Part shown: positions 42,430-52,460 of the stretch, piece by piece
Layout: each line of letters opens with the position of its first letter
Position numbering within the stretch: position 1 is the stretch's first letter
From: Desulfuromonas sp.
Lineage (GTDB): Bacteria; Desulfobacterota; Desulfuromonadia; Desulfuromonadales; UBA2294
Assembly (NCBI GenBank): GCA_002869615.1
Contig: PKUH01000108.1
Span: forward strand, 1-64,000
Direction: 5' to 3'
DNA: 64,000 nt
The notes under the pieces: model-generated
Told to the model about the DNA's origin: nothing
Databases searched by the model: none
Seen by the model: only the letters and a program-made list of their open reading frames with translations
Made by a program: the position numbers and the translations under genes

Positions 42430-44430
42430 TCAGTAATCACTGCTATCTCGTTTCAGCTCTTCAAGTCGCTCAATAACATCGCGACTCTCCTTCTGGCGAT
42501 TCTCCATTTCATCAAAAATCCTCTGAGCCATCTCGCTGACGCTCCGTACAGCTTCATCAATCTCACGTGAGGTCTTTTTCTGACCGTCGGTCGCATCGGC
42601 CATATCATCGGCCATCAGCTTGATCTCTTCAATCGACCTGACAATACTCTGAATTCCCTGACTCTGCTCCTGAGAAGCTGTTGTTACCTGAGCCGAAAGA
42701 TCACCAAGGCTCTCAACCGCTTCACTGACTGATTCAACCGCCCGGGCCACTTCCTTGGTCGATTTCCGGATTTCCTGGGTCATGAACATTGATTTTTCGG
42801 AACTGCCACTGATCTGCTTGAGTGATTCTTCAACTTCCTCGCCGAGCGAGATTCCCGAGGCGACCAGTTGACGTGTCTGGGTGACATGGGAGACCGACTC
42901 ACGGGTAAATTCCTGAATTTCGGCGATAAGATTATTAATCGCATTGGTCGAATCGGCGGCCTCTTGCGACAGACTCCGCACCTCTTCCGCAACAACGCCG
43001 AACGCTTGGCCATGTTCTCCCGCCTGGGCGGCGATGATCGCAGCGTTGAGCGCCAGCAGGTTGGTCTTTTGAGTGATTTCGCTGATGACGACGGTAATGT
43101 GACCAATCTCTTCGCTCTTGCCGGCCAGGGCGTTGATCACCGACGCCGTTTCATCGACTGACGTCAGAATCCCCTGCAGACCGGTCAGGTTATCGATAAC
43201 CGCATCGACCCCGTCCCCGGATTGGCGTTGAACGGTTTCAGCCATATCATGGGACTGCTGACTGTTTTCTTCGACCGATTTGATCGTACTCGCAATCTGT
43301 GTCATCGAGGTGATCGTCGAATTCATGAAATCAGTCAATTTACTGAGGTTATTGTTAACCTCTTCAATCGTCGCAGAGATCTCAGTGGCTGACGAACGGG
43401 TGCTGTCGACCGAACTCTGGATAATGCCGGCCGCATTGGCAATGCCGCCTATCGACTCAATATTCGACTCGTTCGCCCTGTGCAAGTTCGACTCGACGAG
43501 CTTATGCTCCTGGCGGAAACCGAGCAGTTCGGAAAAAGAATTTTCGAGTTCACCGGTCAACGACTCGACCCCATCCATCAGGTTGATCTTGGTCATGGCG
43601 GCCGCTACCTGGTCGGCAAACAGACGTATCGTATCGGCATCGGCATCGGTCAATAACTGCCGGCGCAGCTTGTTGTCAACACCGAGCAGGCCAACAACCT
43701 CATTTTTCACAGCGATCGGACAGAGCACAAAATTACGCGAGCGTAACGCTTCTATATCAGAATACGGAGGTTTGATATGAAATTCTTCTGGCAGTTTACG
43801 GACATCCTCAATATTCATCATCCTGTTTTCATCAACAGACTTGAATATCGCCCCTGACTCTTCATTGAGCGGCAAGGTTAAGCCGACCGGAGAGTCACCA
43901 ACAACACCCTTGCTTGCAACAAATTCAAGGCACTCCTTCTGACGATCAATCATCAATATATTGACCCGGTCATAACCGAGGATTTCATGCAGGCCGTCTG
44001 CTGAGAGATGCAGGATTTCCTTTATATCAAGTGACCTCTGGATATGTGCATTGATTGAATGGAAATTTTTAAGATTCTGATTGAGTGACTGGAAGCGTTG
44101 TTCAAACTTTTCCTTCTGCACTGCGATCTCGAAATTCAGGCGATCGAGCTTTTCGGTCCGATCCTTCATCTGGAGAATAAAGCGGCCGATAATCAACCCG
44201 AAATAGGAGAAAACAATCGCCGTACCGAACCCCATGTAGGTGTAAAGAAGGCTCGACTGCGGAGTACGGACCATATCGCCGAAGACGTCTTGCAGAAAGG
44301 ACTTATCAGGATCAGAAAAGAAGAAGAGGCGCAGGAGAATCCAGCCAATCGGCGCAAAAAAGCCCAACGCAAAGCCGATTAAAGCAAACATCCAGCTTTT
44401 GTTTAACGAATCGAGATTAACTTTCTTCAT
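42430..44430 (-). CDS. Methyl-accepting chemotaxis protein with GAF domain
   Basis: 666 residues. Two membrane helices near the N-terminus (about 13-38 and 61-85) leave only a short periplasmic loop. A coiled coil and a GAF domain (about 125-275: VNILMIDRQKECLEFVASKG, LLGVDNKLRR) follow in the cytoplasm, then the MCP signalling helices with the hairpin tip HGQAFGVVAEEVRSLSQEAADST (about 470-490). There is no HAMP domain and no ligand pocket outside, so it probably senses a cytoplasmic signal through GAF. No CheA/CheW genes are nearby. The tip's usual E-x-G-x-x-G lead-in is seen as AQAGEHGQAF. Confidence 0.9.
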   Translation of the reverse strand: MKKVNLDSLNKSWMFALIGFALGFFAPIGWILLRLFFFSDPDKSFLQDVFGDMVRTPQSSLLYTYMGFGTAIVFSYFGLIIGRFILQMKDRTEKLDRLNFEIAVQKEKFEQRFQSLNQNLKNFHSINAHIQRSLDIKEILHLSADGLHEILGYDRVNILMIDRQKECLEFVASKGVVGDSPVGLTLPLNEESGAIFKSVDENRMMNIEDVRKLPEEFHIKPPYSDIEALRSRNFVLCPIAVKNEVVGLLGVDNKLRRQLLTDADADTIRLFADQVAAAMTKINLMDGVESLTGELENSFSELLGFRQEHKLVESNLHRANESNIESIGGIANAAGIIQSSVDSTRSSATEISATIEEVNNNLSKLTDFMNSTITSMTQIASTIKSVEENSQQSHDMAETVQRQSGDGVDAVIDNLTGLQGILTSVDETASVINALAGKSEEIGHITVVISEITQKTNLLALNAAIIAAQAGEHGQAFGVVAEEVRSLSQEAADSTNAINNLIAEIQEFTRESVSHVTQTRQLVASGISLGEEVEESLKQISGSSEKSMFMTQEIRKSTKEVARAVESVSEAVESLGDLSAQVTTASQEQSQGIQSIVRSIEEIKLMADDMADATDGQKKTSREIDEAVRSVSEMAQRIFDEMENRQKESRDVIERLEELKRDSSDY

Positions 44431-44522
44431 ACCAGACCCTGCTTGTCGGACAACGGGCTCTAACTCCCATAATATTTCACTATATGTACAGACTAGGTTT
44501 TTAAACTAAAAAAATCAATAGT

Positions 44523-45614
44523 TTATCGGCCAACCATGATACCGAGTTCTTCAGCTGTCGTAACAAGATCACCATCCGGATCAATCAGATTGAGGCTGCC
44601 AACAGCATCATCGATGTTGACAAATTCGATTCTACGGCCATGCAGAGCGACCATTTTGCCAAATCCGCCTTCTTCAATCAACTGAACGGCTTTAACCCCG
44701 AAACGGGAACTCAGTATCCGGTCGAAAGGTGACGGCGTACCGCCGCGCTGAACGTGGCCGAGGACGACGACCCGTTGTTCCATAATTCCGCCGAGGCACT
44801 GATCAATCTGCTGGGCAACCTCGTGCGCGACCCCGCCGAGACGTTCAACACCGAGATTATCCTGGGCCGACTTCTGAACAACCTTGTCACCCTCGGCCGG
44901 CCGGGCCCCTTCAGCAACTACGACAATTGAGAAGCGATGCCCTTCAGCGCTTCGCCGCCTGATCGCAGCACAGACCCTGTCAATATGAAACGGAATTTCG
45001 GGAATCAGAATGACGTCGGCCGAGCCGGCAATTCCTGACTCGAGAGCGATCCAGCCGGCGTCCCGGCCCATAACTTCAACGACCATAACCCGATGATGAC
45101 TTTCGGCGGTTGTATGCAGCCGATCAAGTGCTTCGGTTACAATACCGACGGCGGTATTGTAACCGAAGGTAACATCAGTCCCTTTCAGATCATTATCGAT
45201 CGTTTTCGGTACGCCAACAACCGGCATGCCAAGTTCGCCGAGCTGGCGGGCAATTTTCAGGGTACCGTCTCCGCCAACAGCAATCAGGGCATCGGCACCA
45301 ATACTCTTGAAATTGGCAAGAACCTGTTGTGAAACATCCTCAAGAACCGGTTGGCCGTTTTTTTCTACAGGATAGGAAAAAGGATTTCCCCGATTGCTCG
45401 TTCCAAGAATGGTACCGCCCCGCTGCAAAAGGCCACGCACTGACGATAGGTCAAGTTCGCGCCAGCGTGGTTCTCCAACCAGACCATCAAAACCATCCTC
45501 AATGCCGAGAACCCGCCATCCGCGTTGACAAGAAGCGCGCACAACACCGCGTATGACCGCGTTCAATCCGGGACAATCACCGCCTCCGGTCAATATGGCA
45601 ATGGTTTTTGACAT
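44523..45614 (-). CDS. pfkA: 6-phosphofructokinase, group III type
   Basis: 363 residues. AILTGGGDCPGLNAVIRGVVR binds the phosphoryl donor. GGDGTLKIA has Gly at the position equivalent to E. coli 104, predicting ATP rather than PPi use, while VPKTIDNDLKGTD has Lys at the position equivalent to 124, which is Gly in classical ATP enzymes. This Gly/Lys pair is known from group III enzymes such as those of actinomycetes. MGRDAGWIAL and VLGHVQRGGTPSPFDR bind fructose-6-phosphate. It catalyses the committed glycolytic step. It follows exbD by 59 bases. Confidence 0.93.
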   Translation of the reverse strand: MSKTIAILTGGGDCPGLNAVIRGVVRASCQRGWRVLGIEDGFDGLVGEPRWRELDLSSVRGLLQRGGTILGTSNRGNPFSYPVEKNGQPVLEDVSQQVLANFKSIGADALIAVGGDGTLKIARQLGELGMPVVGVPKTIDNDLKGTDVTFGYNTAVGIVTEALDRLHTTAESHHRVMVVEVMGRDAGWIALESGIAGSADVILIPEIPFHIDRVCAAIRRRSAEGHRFSIVVVAEGARPAEGDKVVQKSAQDNLGVERLGGVAHEVAQQIDQCLGGIMEQRVVVLGHVQRGGTPSPFDRILSSRFGVKAVQLIEEGGFGKMVALHGRRIEFVNIDDAVGSLNLIDPDGDLVTTAEELGIMVGR

Positions 45615-45673
45615 TGTTTTCTCCGAAAAAAGTTATCAGAAGGCAAAACTATCGACTGCCTACGATCAACTGT

Positions 45674-46081
45674 TTACTTTCTTTTCTGCTCCGTTGCTAT
45701 AGCAAGTTTTCCGAAACCGTTGCTCTTGGCGCTGTCCATCAGCTGCACAACCTGACCATGCTTTGCCTCTTTGTCGGCCATCAGCAGGAAGGTCATCTGT
45801 GCAGAACGGGCACCGTAAGTCTTCAGATGCGCCTGCAGGGCCGCCAGAGATATCTGTTCATCCCGAAGGTAGATATTGCCGTTTTCCGCGAGGTAAACCT
45901 TGATCTCTTCGGGCTCTTTATCGGCGATGCTGGTTGACGATTCAGGAAGTTTGATCGAAATCCCCGGTGTTTCGATAAAGGTTGTCGAGATCATGAAAAA
46001 AATCAGCAGCAGAAAAACAACGTCAATCATCGGCGTCAGTTCGACCCGCACATCTTCTCTTTTATTACGATGGAATGACAT
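45674..46081 (-). CDS. ExbD/TolR family energy-transduction protein
   Basis: 135 residues: short cytoplasmic N-terminus, one membrane helix (PMIDVVFLLLIFFMIST, containing the conserved proton-pathway Asp), and a periplasmic domain (IKVYLAENGNIYLRDEQISLAAL). It works with the ExbB-like channel encoded 2 bases upstream to harness proton-motive force for TonB or TolA. No tonB, tolA or pal is in the window, so which partner it serves is open. Confidence 0.92.
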   Translation of the reverse strand: MSFHRNKREDVRVELTPMIDVVFLLLIFFMISTTFIETPGISIKLPESSTSIADKEPEEIKVYLAENGNIYLRDEQISLAALQAHLKTYGARSAQMTFLLMADKEAKHGQVVQLMDSAKSNGFGKLAIATEQKRK

Positions 46082-46083
46082 GT

Positions 46084-46683
46084 TTATTTACCAAGCCGGT
46101 CAACTACCCGGAGCGCCCTGACTTCAAGATCGAGAGAGATCCGGTCGACCCGCCCGGAGAGATACTTGTGCAGCAGGATTGTCGGGATCGCTACGGTCAG
46201 TCCGGCGGCGGTTGTTATCAGTGCTTCGGAAATGCCGCCACCGAGAGTAGCCGGGCTACCGACACCTTCAACAGCCAGAACGGTAAATGCGCGGATCATC
46301 CCGAGAACGGTTCCGAGTAAACCGAGCAGTGGCGTAATCGTTGCGATGGTTCCGAGCAAACCGAGCAGGCGCTCCAGGGCGGCAAGTTCTCGTGAACCGG
46401 CTTCCTCCACCACTGCCTTGATCTGTTCTCGTGAACGCCCGGCCAGCCGGATGGCGGTCAGGTAGACACGGGAAAGTGGGTTTCCATAACGCTGGCAGGC
46501 GACTGAAGCCTCTTCATACTTTGCTTCGTTCAATAGTGGATCGATTTCATCAATGAGGGCCTCATTGCCCTGTTGAAATTTCCGGTAATTCCAGAGTCGC
46601 TCGAGGAAAATGGCCAGTGCCAGAACAGAACAGAGTGCAATCGGCCACATCAGGGGGCCGCCCTTCTGGAAAATCTCAAACAT
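46084..46683 (-). CDS. ExbB/TolQ family proton-channel protein
   Basis: 199 residues with three membrane helices (about 13-31, 108-130, 152-175). The TM2-TM3 block IATITPLLGLLGTVLGMIRAF and GGGISEALITTAAGLTVAIPTILLHKYLSGRVDRI is diagnostic for MotA/TolQ/ExbB. It forms the stator pentamer around ExbD, which is encoded immediately downstream. It lies 14 bases after the LapA-domain gene. Confidence 0.93.
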   Translation of the reverse strand: MFEIFQKGGPLMWPIALCSVLALAIFLERLWNYRKFQQGNEALIDEIDPLLNEAKYEEASVACQRYGNPLSRVYLTAIRLAGRSREQIKAVVEEAGSRELAALERLLGLLGTIATITPLLGLLGTVLGMIRAFTVLAVEGVGSPATLGGGISEALITTAAGLTVAIPTILLHKYLSGRVDRISLDLEVRALRVVDRLGK

Positions 46684-46697
46684 CAGAATTCCTCACT

Positions 46698-47123
46698 TTA
46701 TTTTTCATTATCTGCAGATTCGGGCTTTTCTTGTTGAGCATCATTTTGCCTGACCGGCATTTCTGCCCCGGCAGTTGTTTTTGCAGAATCATCGGCAACA
46801 ATTTTTTCTTCTGTTCCTTCTGCGGCAGTCTTCCCGATCTTCTCTTTCCGGCCCCAGCGCCGCTTCGGCTTCTTCTCTTTTTCGGTTGCTGCCGCCGGTT
46901 GTGCCGTGTGAGCCGGTCGGGAGGTCCCGAAGCCGTGCCATGCCTGCCAGACCAGGGCCAGGAAAAAACCGAAAAAGAAAACGAACAGTAACAACAAGAA
47001 CAGCGGAATTTCAGGGCTTTGCCAGCCGAGAAGTTTTACCGTAACGGTGTCAAGGTTCGACATGCAGAACAAAAGCAGCAAGACGATGACAATCAGCATC
47101 ATCAGACGAAAGATCAGAATCAT
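46698..47123 (-). CDS. LapA (DUF1049) domain membrane protein
   Basis: 141 residues: two membrane helices (about 2-20 and 39-62) bracketing MSNLDTVTVKLLGWQSPEIPL, the LapA/DUF1049 pattern linked to lipopolysaccharide assembly. A low-complexity Lys/Ala/Glu-rich cytoplasmic tail replaces the coiled coil of E. coli LapA. The start codon overlaps the HIT gene's stop (47123-47120). Confidence 0.8.
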   Translation of the reverse strand: MILIFRLMMLIVIVLLLLFCMSNLDTVTVKLLGWQSPEIPLFLLLLFVFFFGFFLALVWQAWHGFGTSRPAHTAQPAAATEKEKKPKRRWGRKEKIGKTAAEGTEEKIVADDSAKTTAGAEMPVRQNDAQQEKPESADNEK

Positions 47124-47626
47124 TCTTCCCTCCCGGTTGTAAAAGCTTCGAGTAAAACTTGATAAGACTCCTCAAGGTGCTGCGGTATCACCCTGGTGTC
47201 TCCGAGTACCGGCATAAAGTTGGTATCCCCCTGCCAGCGCGGCACCAGGTGCCAATGCAGGTGATCGGCGATTCCCGCCCCGGCCGCGGCACCGAGATTT
47301 AACCCGATATTCATTCCCTGGGGGTTCATGGTTTGCTGAAGAACACTCCGGCACCGACAGATCAGTTGAGAAATCTCAGAATTTTCCGGATCGGACAACT
47401 CACATAAATCAGCGACATGACGATACGGGACGACCAGGAGGTGCCCATTATTATAGGGAAAGCGATTCATGACAACAAAGGCGCGTTCGCCACGGAGTAA
47501 AACCAGTCTTTCGTGATCCGTCCCGGCCGATTCATCAAGACAAAAAACACAAGAGTCTACTGCCTGATTGTGCCGACTTTCATCAAGAATATATTCCATG
47601 CGCCATGGCGCCCAGAGCTGTTTCAC
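47120..47626 (-). CDS. HIT family hydrolase (diadenosine polyphosphate hydrolase-like)
   Basis: 168 residues. MKQLWAPWRMEYILDE at the N-terminus, CVFCLD, the strand FVVMNRFPYNNGHLLVVPYRHVADL, and the catalytic triad motif DHLHWHLVPRW (HxHxH). N-terminal WAPWRMEYI is typical of Ap4A phosphorylase/hydrolase-like bacterial members. Nucleotide hydrolase; the physiological substrate is unknown. It overlaps neighbours on both sides by 4 bases. Confidence 0.92.
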   Translation of the reverse strand: MKQLWAPWRMEYILDESRHNQAVDSCVFCLDESAGTDHERLVLLRGERAFVVMNRFPYNNGHLLVVPYRHVADLCELSDPENSEISQLICRCRSVLQQTMNPQGMNIGLNLGAAAGAGIADHLHWHLVPRWQGDTNFMPVLGDTRVIPQHLEESYQVLLEAFTTGREE

Positions 47627-48153
47627 AGAAGAACTCCCTGCAAGTCCGGATTTGCATTGAACCCTGTATCAAGATTCAGAATCTGCCCGTCCACCCTGTC
47701 TCCGAGAGTAAGTATGCCGACCGAATGAAACGGCGCCCCGCGTCGATCGAGGGCACTTCCAGGATTAAACAGAAGCATGTCATCGAGGCGTCGACACAAA
47801 GGATAATGGCTGTGGCCAAAGATCAGGGCATCAAGCTGTTCAGTTGAGAACTCAGTTAACACATGATTGGCAACCGCGACAGGATTGCCCCATCCGTGAA
47901 TCAGGCCGATCCGGAACCCGGCGGCCTCGAATATGCGTTTGGTCGGCAGACCCGGCGAATCGAGGTCGCAGTTACCCCTGACAGCAAGAACCGGTTTTTG
48001 TTCAAAACAATCAAGAAGATCGGGATGGACAATATCTCCGGCATGCAGTACGACATCCACCCCAGCCAATGGCCCGCAAACCAATTCGGAGAGAAAGTTG
48101 ATACCAAATCCCAAATCCTCGATATGGGTGTCAGATAGCACACCAATTTTCAT
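47623..48153 (-). CDS. YfcE-type metallophosphoesterase
   Basis: 176 residues with calcineurin-like metal motifs in order: GVLSDTHIED, LHAGDIVH, VRGNCD, GLIHGWGNP, FGHSHYPL. The compact YfcE/MJ0936 type hydrolyses small phosphodiesters in vitro. Start at MKIGVL (48153), where the first strand begins, rather than 9 codons upstream. First gene of the phosphoesterase-HIT-lapA-exbB-exbD-pfkA run. Confidence 0.9.
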   Translation of the reverse strand: MKIGVLSDTHIEDLGFGINFLSELVCGPLAGVDVVLHAGDIVHPDLLDCFEQKPVLAVRGNCDLDSPGLPTKRIFEAAGFRIGLIHGWGNPVAVANHVLTEFSTEQLDALIFGHSHYPLCRRLDDMLLFNPGSALDRRGAPFHSVGILTLGDRVDGQILNLDTGFNANPDLQGVLL

Positions 48154-48567
48154 CTGACTATTATAAACATGATCTGTCAAAGATGCTTTAATAATTTTAC
48201 CATTTCACAAAACCAACCCGTCGCCGGATCAGGCTGCCAGTCGTCATACTGGCCATTTTCAGCCATTAATTGCATTATCGATTTGGGTAATAAACTGCAT
48301 ATTCCTTTACGAATTGATTGAAAAATCCGAAATAAAGGCTATTTATATAGTGACACGTAAATTAGTAAAAGATTGGCATTGCCATTGCTAGATAGAATTG
48401 ATTGAGCAAACAATTAACTTGACAGAAACAGTCGGAATCGCTATTTTCGCAATTTAATTTCAGTAAATTTTTTTCACGTAACTTAAAAAATCCGCTCAAT
48501 TAGTTAGAATCACACGATTCCTGTTCGAATCTAAAACGGACGGTACATCCAACGGAGGATTTATTCA
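48154..48567. other. Divergent intergenic region upstream of maeB
   Basis: About 410 AT-rich bases with no gene. It holds the predicted maeB promoter at 48419-48447, leaving a leader of roughly 110 bases before the start. I found no convincing riboswitch or terminator in the leader. Confidence 0.5.
48419..48447 (+). promoter_or_regulatory. Predicted promoter of maeB
   Basis: TTGACA (48419-48424) and TATTTT (48442-48447) with a 17-base spacer. Perfect -35, moderate -10, about 120 bases upstream of the ATG. Confidence 0.55.
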
Positions 48568-50829
48568 ATGTCCAGCAAACGTCAAGACGCCCTCGACTAT
48601 CACAGCACCGGGCGCAAAGGTAAAATCGAAGTCATCACAACTAAACCATGCGCAACCAGTCGCGACCTCTCTCTGGCGTATAGCCCGGGTGTCGCCGAAC
48701 CGTGTCTCGAGATCGAAAAAGATCCGAACAACGCCTACGAATACACGGCCAAGGGTAATCTCGTGGCTGTCGTCTCCAACGGCACCGCGGTTCTTGGTCT
48801 CGGTGACATCGGCGCCCTGGCCGGCAAGCCGGTAATGGAGGGTAAAGGGGTTCTGTTCAAAAGTTTCGCTGACGTTGACGTTTTCGACATTGAACTCAAC
48901 ACCAAGGATTCCGACGAACTGATTCGAACCGTCAAACTGCTCGAGCCGACTTTCGGCGGCATCAACCTCGAGGACATCAAGGGTCCGGAATGCTTCTATA
49001 TCGAGGAAGAGTTACAGAAGATCATGAACATTCCGGTCTTTCACGATGACCAGCACGGCACTGCCATTATTTCTGCTGCCGGCATGGTCAATGCCCTCGA
49101 AATAATCGGCAAGGATATCAAAAAAGTTAAAATCGTTGTCAATGGTGCCGGCGCAGCCGGTATCGCCTGCGCCAACCTCGCTGTCACCATGGGAATTGAC
49201 AAGGACAACGTCATACTCTGCGACACCAAGGGCGTTATCTACAAAGGCCGCACCGAAGGAATGAACGACTACAAAGAGCGACTGGCCGCCAAAACCGATG
49301 CCCGTACTCTTGAAGACGCCATGGTTGATGCCGATATCTTCTTCGGCGTATCTGCCAAAGGCGCATTGACCGGAAAAATGCTGAAAAGCATGGCCAAGGA
49401 CCCGATTGTTTTCGCAATGGCCAACCCGGACCCGGAAATCACTCCTCCTGAAGCAAAGGCCGTTCGGGATGACGTTATTATCGGCACCGGACGTTCTGAC
49501 TACAACAACCAGGTTAACAACGTACTCTGCTTTCCGTTCCTGTTCCGGGGCGCTCTCGACACCCATGCCAGCGCCATTAATGACGAAATGAAACTGGCCG
49601 CTGTCCATGCACTGGCCGCACTGGCCAAGGAGGATGTACCTGATTCCGTCCGCAAGGCCTACGCCGGAGAAGAGATCAAGTTCGGTCGCGAGTACCTCAT
49701 TCCGAAACCGTTCGATCCGCGTGTACTGCTGCATGTCGCCCCGGCCGTCGCCCAGGCGGCCATGGATTCCGGCGTTGCCCGTCGACCGATCGCCGATATG
49801 GATAAATATCTCGAACGTCTTGAAGCGATGCAGGGACGTTCCAAGGAGATTATGCGGACTCTCATCAACAAGGCCAAGGCCGCTCCGAAGCGGATTGTCT
49901 TCCCGGAAGGTGACGAGGAGAAAATCCTGCGGGCCGCCCAGATCCTCGTTGATGAAGGCATCGCCAAACCGATCATGCTCGGTGACGAGGAGGAGATCCT
50001 GAGTAATGCGAAAGCTCTCAACGTCGACATGAAAGACGTTGTTATTATTGATCCGGCCAAAAGTGAACAGGTCGAAAGTTACACCCAGGAATTTTTCTCG
50101 ATGCGTCAGCGCAAGGGAGTCACTCTGGCCGAAGCGCGCCGTACCATGCGCAAAAGCCGTAATCACTTCGGTTCAATGATGGTTCTTAAAGGGGATGCCG
50201 ATTCACTGCTTTCCGGCATCAACCACCACTATCCTGAAACCATTCGGCCGGCCCTGGAGATTATCGGCAAACGAGATGATCTCTCGAAGGTTCACGGCAT
50301 GTACATGATGGTCACCAAAAAGGATGCTTATTTCTTTGCCGACACCACGGTCAATATCGAACCGACCGCCGAAGAACTGGCCGAAACAGCAATCCTGACC
50401 GCCCAGAAGGCCAATCAATTTGACTTCGAGCCGAAAGTCGCGATGCTCTCCTTCTCCAACTTCGGTTCGGCCGAGCATCCACTGACCTACAACGTGAAAA
50501 AAGCAACTGCCCTGGTCAAGGAATGGGCTCCGGAACTTATTGTCGACGGAGAGATTCAGGCCAATGTCGCACTTGACCCTGATCTGATCGAGACTCAATA
50601 TCAGTTTTCCAAGCTCAAGGGTGACGCCAACTGCTTCATCTTCCCTGATCTGCAGTCCGGTAACATCGCCTACAAGCTGCTTCACAAGCTGGGTGAAGCG
50701 GAAGCAATCGGTCCGATTCTGATGGGCATGAACAAACCGGTTCATGTACTGCAGCGCGGTGATGCTGTTGCCGACATCGTCAACATGGCCGCTGTTGCCG
50801 TTGTTGATGTTCAGGAATCTGATCAGTAA
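48568..50829 (+). CDS. maeB: Malic enzyme with C-terminal phosphate acetyltransferase-like domain
   Basis: 753 residues, the long MaeB form. The malic enzyme domains (about 1-410) show [59 protein letters not shown] (metal/catalytic) and the [15 protein letters not shown] nucleotide fold. The C-terminal part (about 430-750: [41 protein letters not shown]) is phosphotransacetylase-like and is thought to act as a regulatory acetyl-CoA-sensing domain. It decarboxylates malate to pyruvate, feeding acetyl-CoA or NADPH. GGAGG lies 8 bases before the ATG; it ends at a strong terminator. Confidence 0.96.
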   Translation: MSSKRQDALDYHSTGRKGKIEVITTKPCATSRDLSLAYSPGVAEPCLEIEKDPNNAYEYTAKGNLVAVVSNGTAVLGLGDIGALAGKPVMEGKGVLFKSFADVDVFDIELNTKDSDELIRTVKLLEPTFGGINLEDIKGPECFYIEEELQKIMNIPVFHDDQHGTAIISAAGMVNALEIIGKDIKKVKIVVNGAGAAGIACANLAVTMGIDKDNVILCDTKGVIYKGRTEGMNDYKERLAAKTDARTLEDAMVDADIFFGVSAKGALTGKMLKSMAKDPIVFAMANPDPEITPPEAKAVRDDVIIGTGRSDYNNQVNNVLCFPFLFRGALDTHASAINDEMKLAAVHALAALAKEDVPDSVRKAYAGEEIKFGREYLIPKPFDPRVLLHVAPAVAQAAMDSGVARRPIADMDKYLERLEAMQGRSKEIMRTLINKAKAAPKRIVFPEGDEEKILRAAQILVDEGIAKPIMLGDEEEILSNAKALNVDMKDVVIIDPAKSEQVESYTQEFFSMRQRKGVTLAEARRTMRKSRNHFGSMMVLKGDADSLLSGINHHYPETIRPALEIIGKRDDLSKVHGMYMMVTKKDAYFFADTTVNIEPTAEELAETAILTAQKANQFDFEPKVAMLSFSNFGSAEHPLTYNVKKATALVKEWAPELIVDGEIQANVALDPDLIETQYQFSKLKGDANCFIFPDLQSGNIAYKLLHKLGEAEAIGPILMGMNKPVHVLQRGDAVADIVNMAAVAVVDVQESDQ

Positions 50830-50847
50830 ACCACTGCATACTTTAGC

Positions 50848-50887
50848 AAATAAAAAGGGAGCGAATCAATTCGCTCCCTTTTTATTT
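50848..50887. terminator. Bidirectional terminator between maeB and mnmA
   Basis: A perfect 19-bp inverted repeat (50848-50866 with 50869-50887): GGGAGCGAAT-CA-ATTCGCTCCC flanked by A-rich and T-rich arms, so it terminates both maeB and the convergent mnmA operon. Confidence 0.95.
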
Positions 50888-50904
50888 GCAATTATCAACA
50901 TGGC

Positions 50905-51990
50905 CTATTCAATCCAGCCACCACCAACCACTTCATCCCCCGAATAAAATACGGCGGCCTGTCCAGGTCTCACTCCGTCCTGCGGCTGCTCAAGGGAAAC
51001 ATGTGCCCGATTACCGGGCAGCGGCTCAACACGGGCCGGAACTTCACGATGCCGGTATCGAATCCGACAATGTGAATTCATATCGCCATCCGGTTTACCG
51101 CGCGACCAATTGGTTGCATAAACGGTGAAATCGGAGCGAGCGAGATGTTTTTTTTCACCGACGATCACTTGTTTGCCGTCAACATCAATACCGACAACAA
51201 ACAATGGTTCCGGCCATGAAATACCCAGGCCCTTACGCTGGCCGATGGTGTATCGGTAAATACCCTGATGTTGCCCGACAATCCGGCCGGAGACGTGAAC
51301 GATGTCACCATTGAGTGAGCCTCCACCTCGCTCTTCCTCAAGGAAGCGGACATAATCGCCGTCCGGAACGAAACAGATATCCTGACTCTCCGGTTTTTCG
51401 GCTACCCGCAGGCCGAGACGAACTGCATGTTCCCGAACCTCCTCCTTGGTCAAGCCACCGAGAGGAAAACGGATCATCCGCATCTGTTCCTGGTTCAGGG
51501 TAAAGAGAAAATAACTCTGGTCCTTCTGCTCATCGATACCTTTATGGAGTTGGTAGAATCCGCCATTCTCAATAATTTGCGCATAATGGCCGGTGGCCAG
51601 CCAGTCAGCCTGCAATTCCCGGGCGCGGCGCAGGAGAATTTCGAATTTAAGAACCTGATTGCAGAGGATACAAGGATTCGGTGTGCGGCCATTAAAATAG
51701 TCGTCACAGAACGGATCAATCACCATCTCCTGGAAATGGGCCTCGAAATTGACGACATAAAACGGAATATCAAGGGATTCGGCAACACGGCGTGCATCGT
51801 AGACATCATCGAGCGAACAACAGGTTCCGAATGTCTCACCATCGGGGGCGTCAAATTTCGAATAGTCCCAGATCTGCATGGTCATGCCGATAACTTCATG
51901 ACCCTGCTCCTTGTACAGAGCAGCCGCAACCGATGAATCGACTCCGCCGCTCATGGCGACAACGACTCTTTTCTTTTCAGTCTTTTCCAT
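50905..51990 (-). CDS. mnmA: tRNA-specific 2-thiouridylase
   Basis: 361 residues; thiolates U34 of Lys/Glu/Gln tRNAs using sulfur from the cysteine desulfurase. VVVAMSGGVDSSVAAALYKEQG is the PP-loop. NPCILCNQVLKF and DICFVPDGDY carry the two catalytic Cys, with SGRIVGQHQGIYRYTIGQRKGLGI near the C-terminal domain. Start at ATG 51990 rather than the TTG at 52002. Last gene of cysE-iscR-iscS-iscU-mnmA, placing sulfur donor and acceptor together. Confidence 0.96.
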   Translation of the reverse strand: MEKTEKKRVVVAMSGGVDSSVAAALYKEQGHEVIGMTMQIWDYSKFDAPDGETFGTCCSLDDVYDARRVAESLDIPFYVVNFEAHFQEMVIDPFCDDYFNGRTPNPCILCNQVLKFEILLRRARELQADWLATGHYAQIIENGGFYQLHKGIDEQKDQSYFLFTLNQEQMRMIRFPLGGLTKEEVREHAVRLGLRVAEKPESQDICFVPDGDYVRFLEEERGGGSLNGDIVHVSGRIVGQHQGIYRYTIGQRKGLGISWPEPLFVVGIDVDGKQVIVGEKKHLARSDFTVYATNWSRGKPDGDMNSHCRIRYRHREVPARVEPLPGNRAHVSLEQPQDGVRPGQAAVFYSGDEVVGGGWIE

Positions 51991-52064
51991 CTCGTTACAC
52001 AACTGAAGGGCGCCCAGAATCCGGTAGCCCTTCGAGGTTTAAACCGTTTTCCAGGAAACAGATG

Positions 52065-52433
52065 TTAACTGTTCTCTTTTCTGTAGTTTTCAATCGCTTC
52101 ATGCAGGGCGTCTGCTGCCAGATTGGAACAGTGCATCTTCTGCGCCGGCAACCCGTCGAGCGCTTCGGCAACCGCCTGGTTTGAAAGTTCGAGAGCCTCA
52201 TCAATGGTCTTGCCAATCGCCATTTCGGTGACCATCGAGGAGGTGGCAATTGCTGCACCGCAACCGAAGGTCTTGAATTTAACGTCGGTAATAACATTAT
52301 CTTCGACCTTAAGAAATATCTTCATAATATCGCCGCAGGAGGCATTGCCAACCTCTCCTACGCCGTTGGCATCTTCAATCTCCCCGACATTCCGGGGGTT
52401 GGTAAAATGATCCATGACTTTGTCGGTATACAT
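52065..52433 (-). CDS. iscU: Fe-S cluster scaffold IscU/NifU-like
   Basis: 122 residues. Three cluster-ligand Cys are seen: GNASCGDIMKI, KTFGCGAAIATSS and KMHCSNLA. The LPPVK motif typical of IscU is replaced by LPAQK, as in NifU-type scaffolds. It receives sulfur from the desulfurase encoded 27 bases upstream. Confidence 0.95.
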   Translation of the reverse strand: MYTDKVMDHFTNPRNVGEIEDANGVGEVGNASCGDIMKIFLKVEDNVITDVKFKTFGCGAAIATSSMVTEMAIGKTIDEALELSNQAVAEALDGLPAQKMHCSNLAADALHEAIENYRKENS

Positions 52434-52460
52434 CGATAATCTCCTTATTCAACGCCAGAG

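Noticed and set aside
49012-50166. 384-codon frame antisense to maeB
   Set aside because: maeB has clear catalytic motifs throughout; the antisense frame is a codon-bias shadow with repetitive Gly/His/Asp-rich translation.
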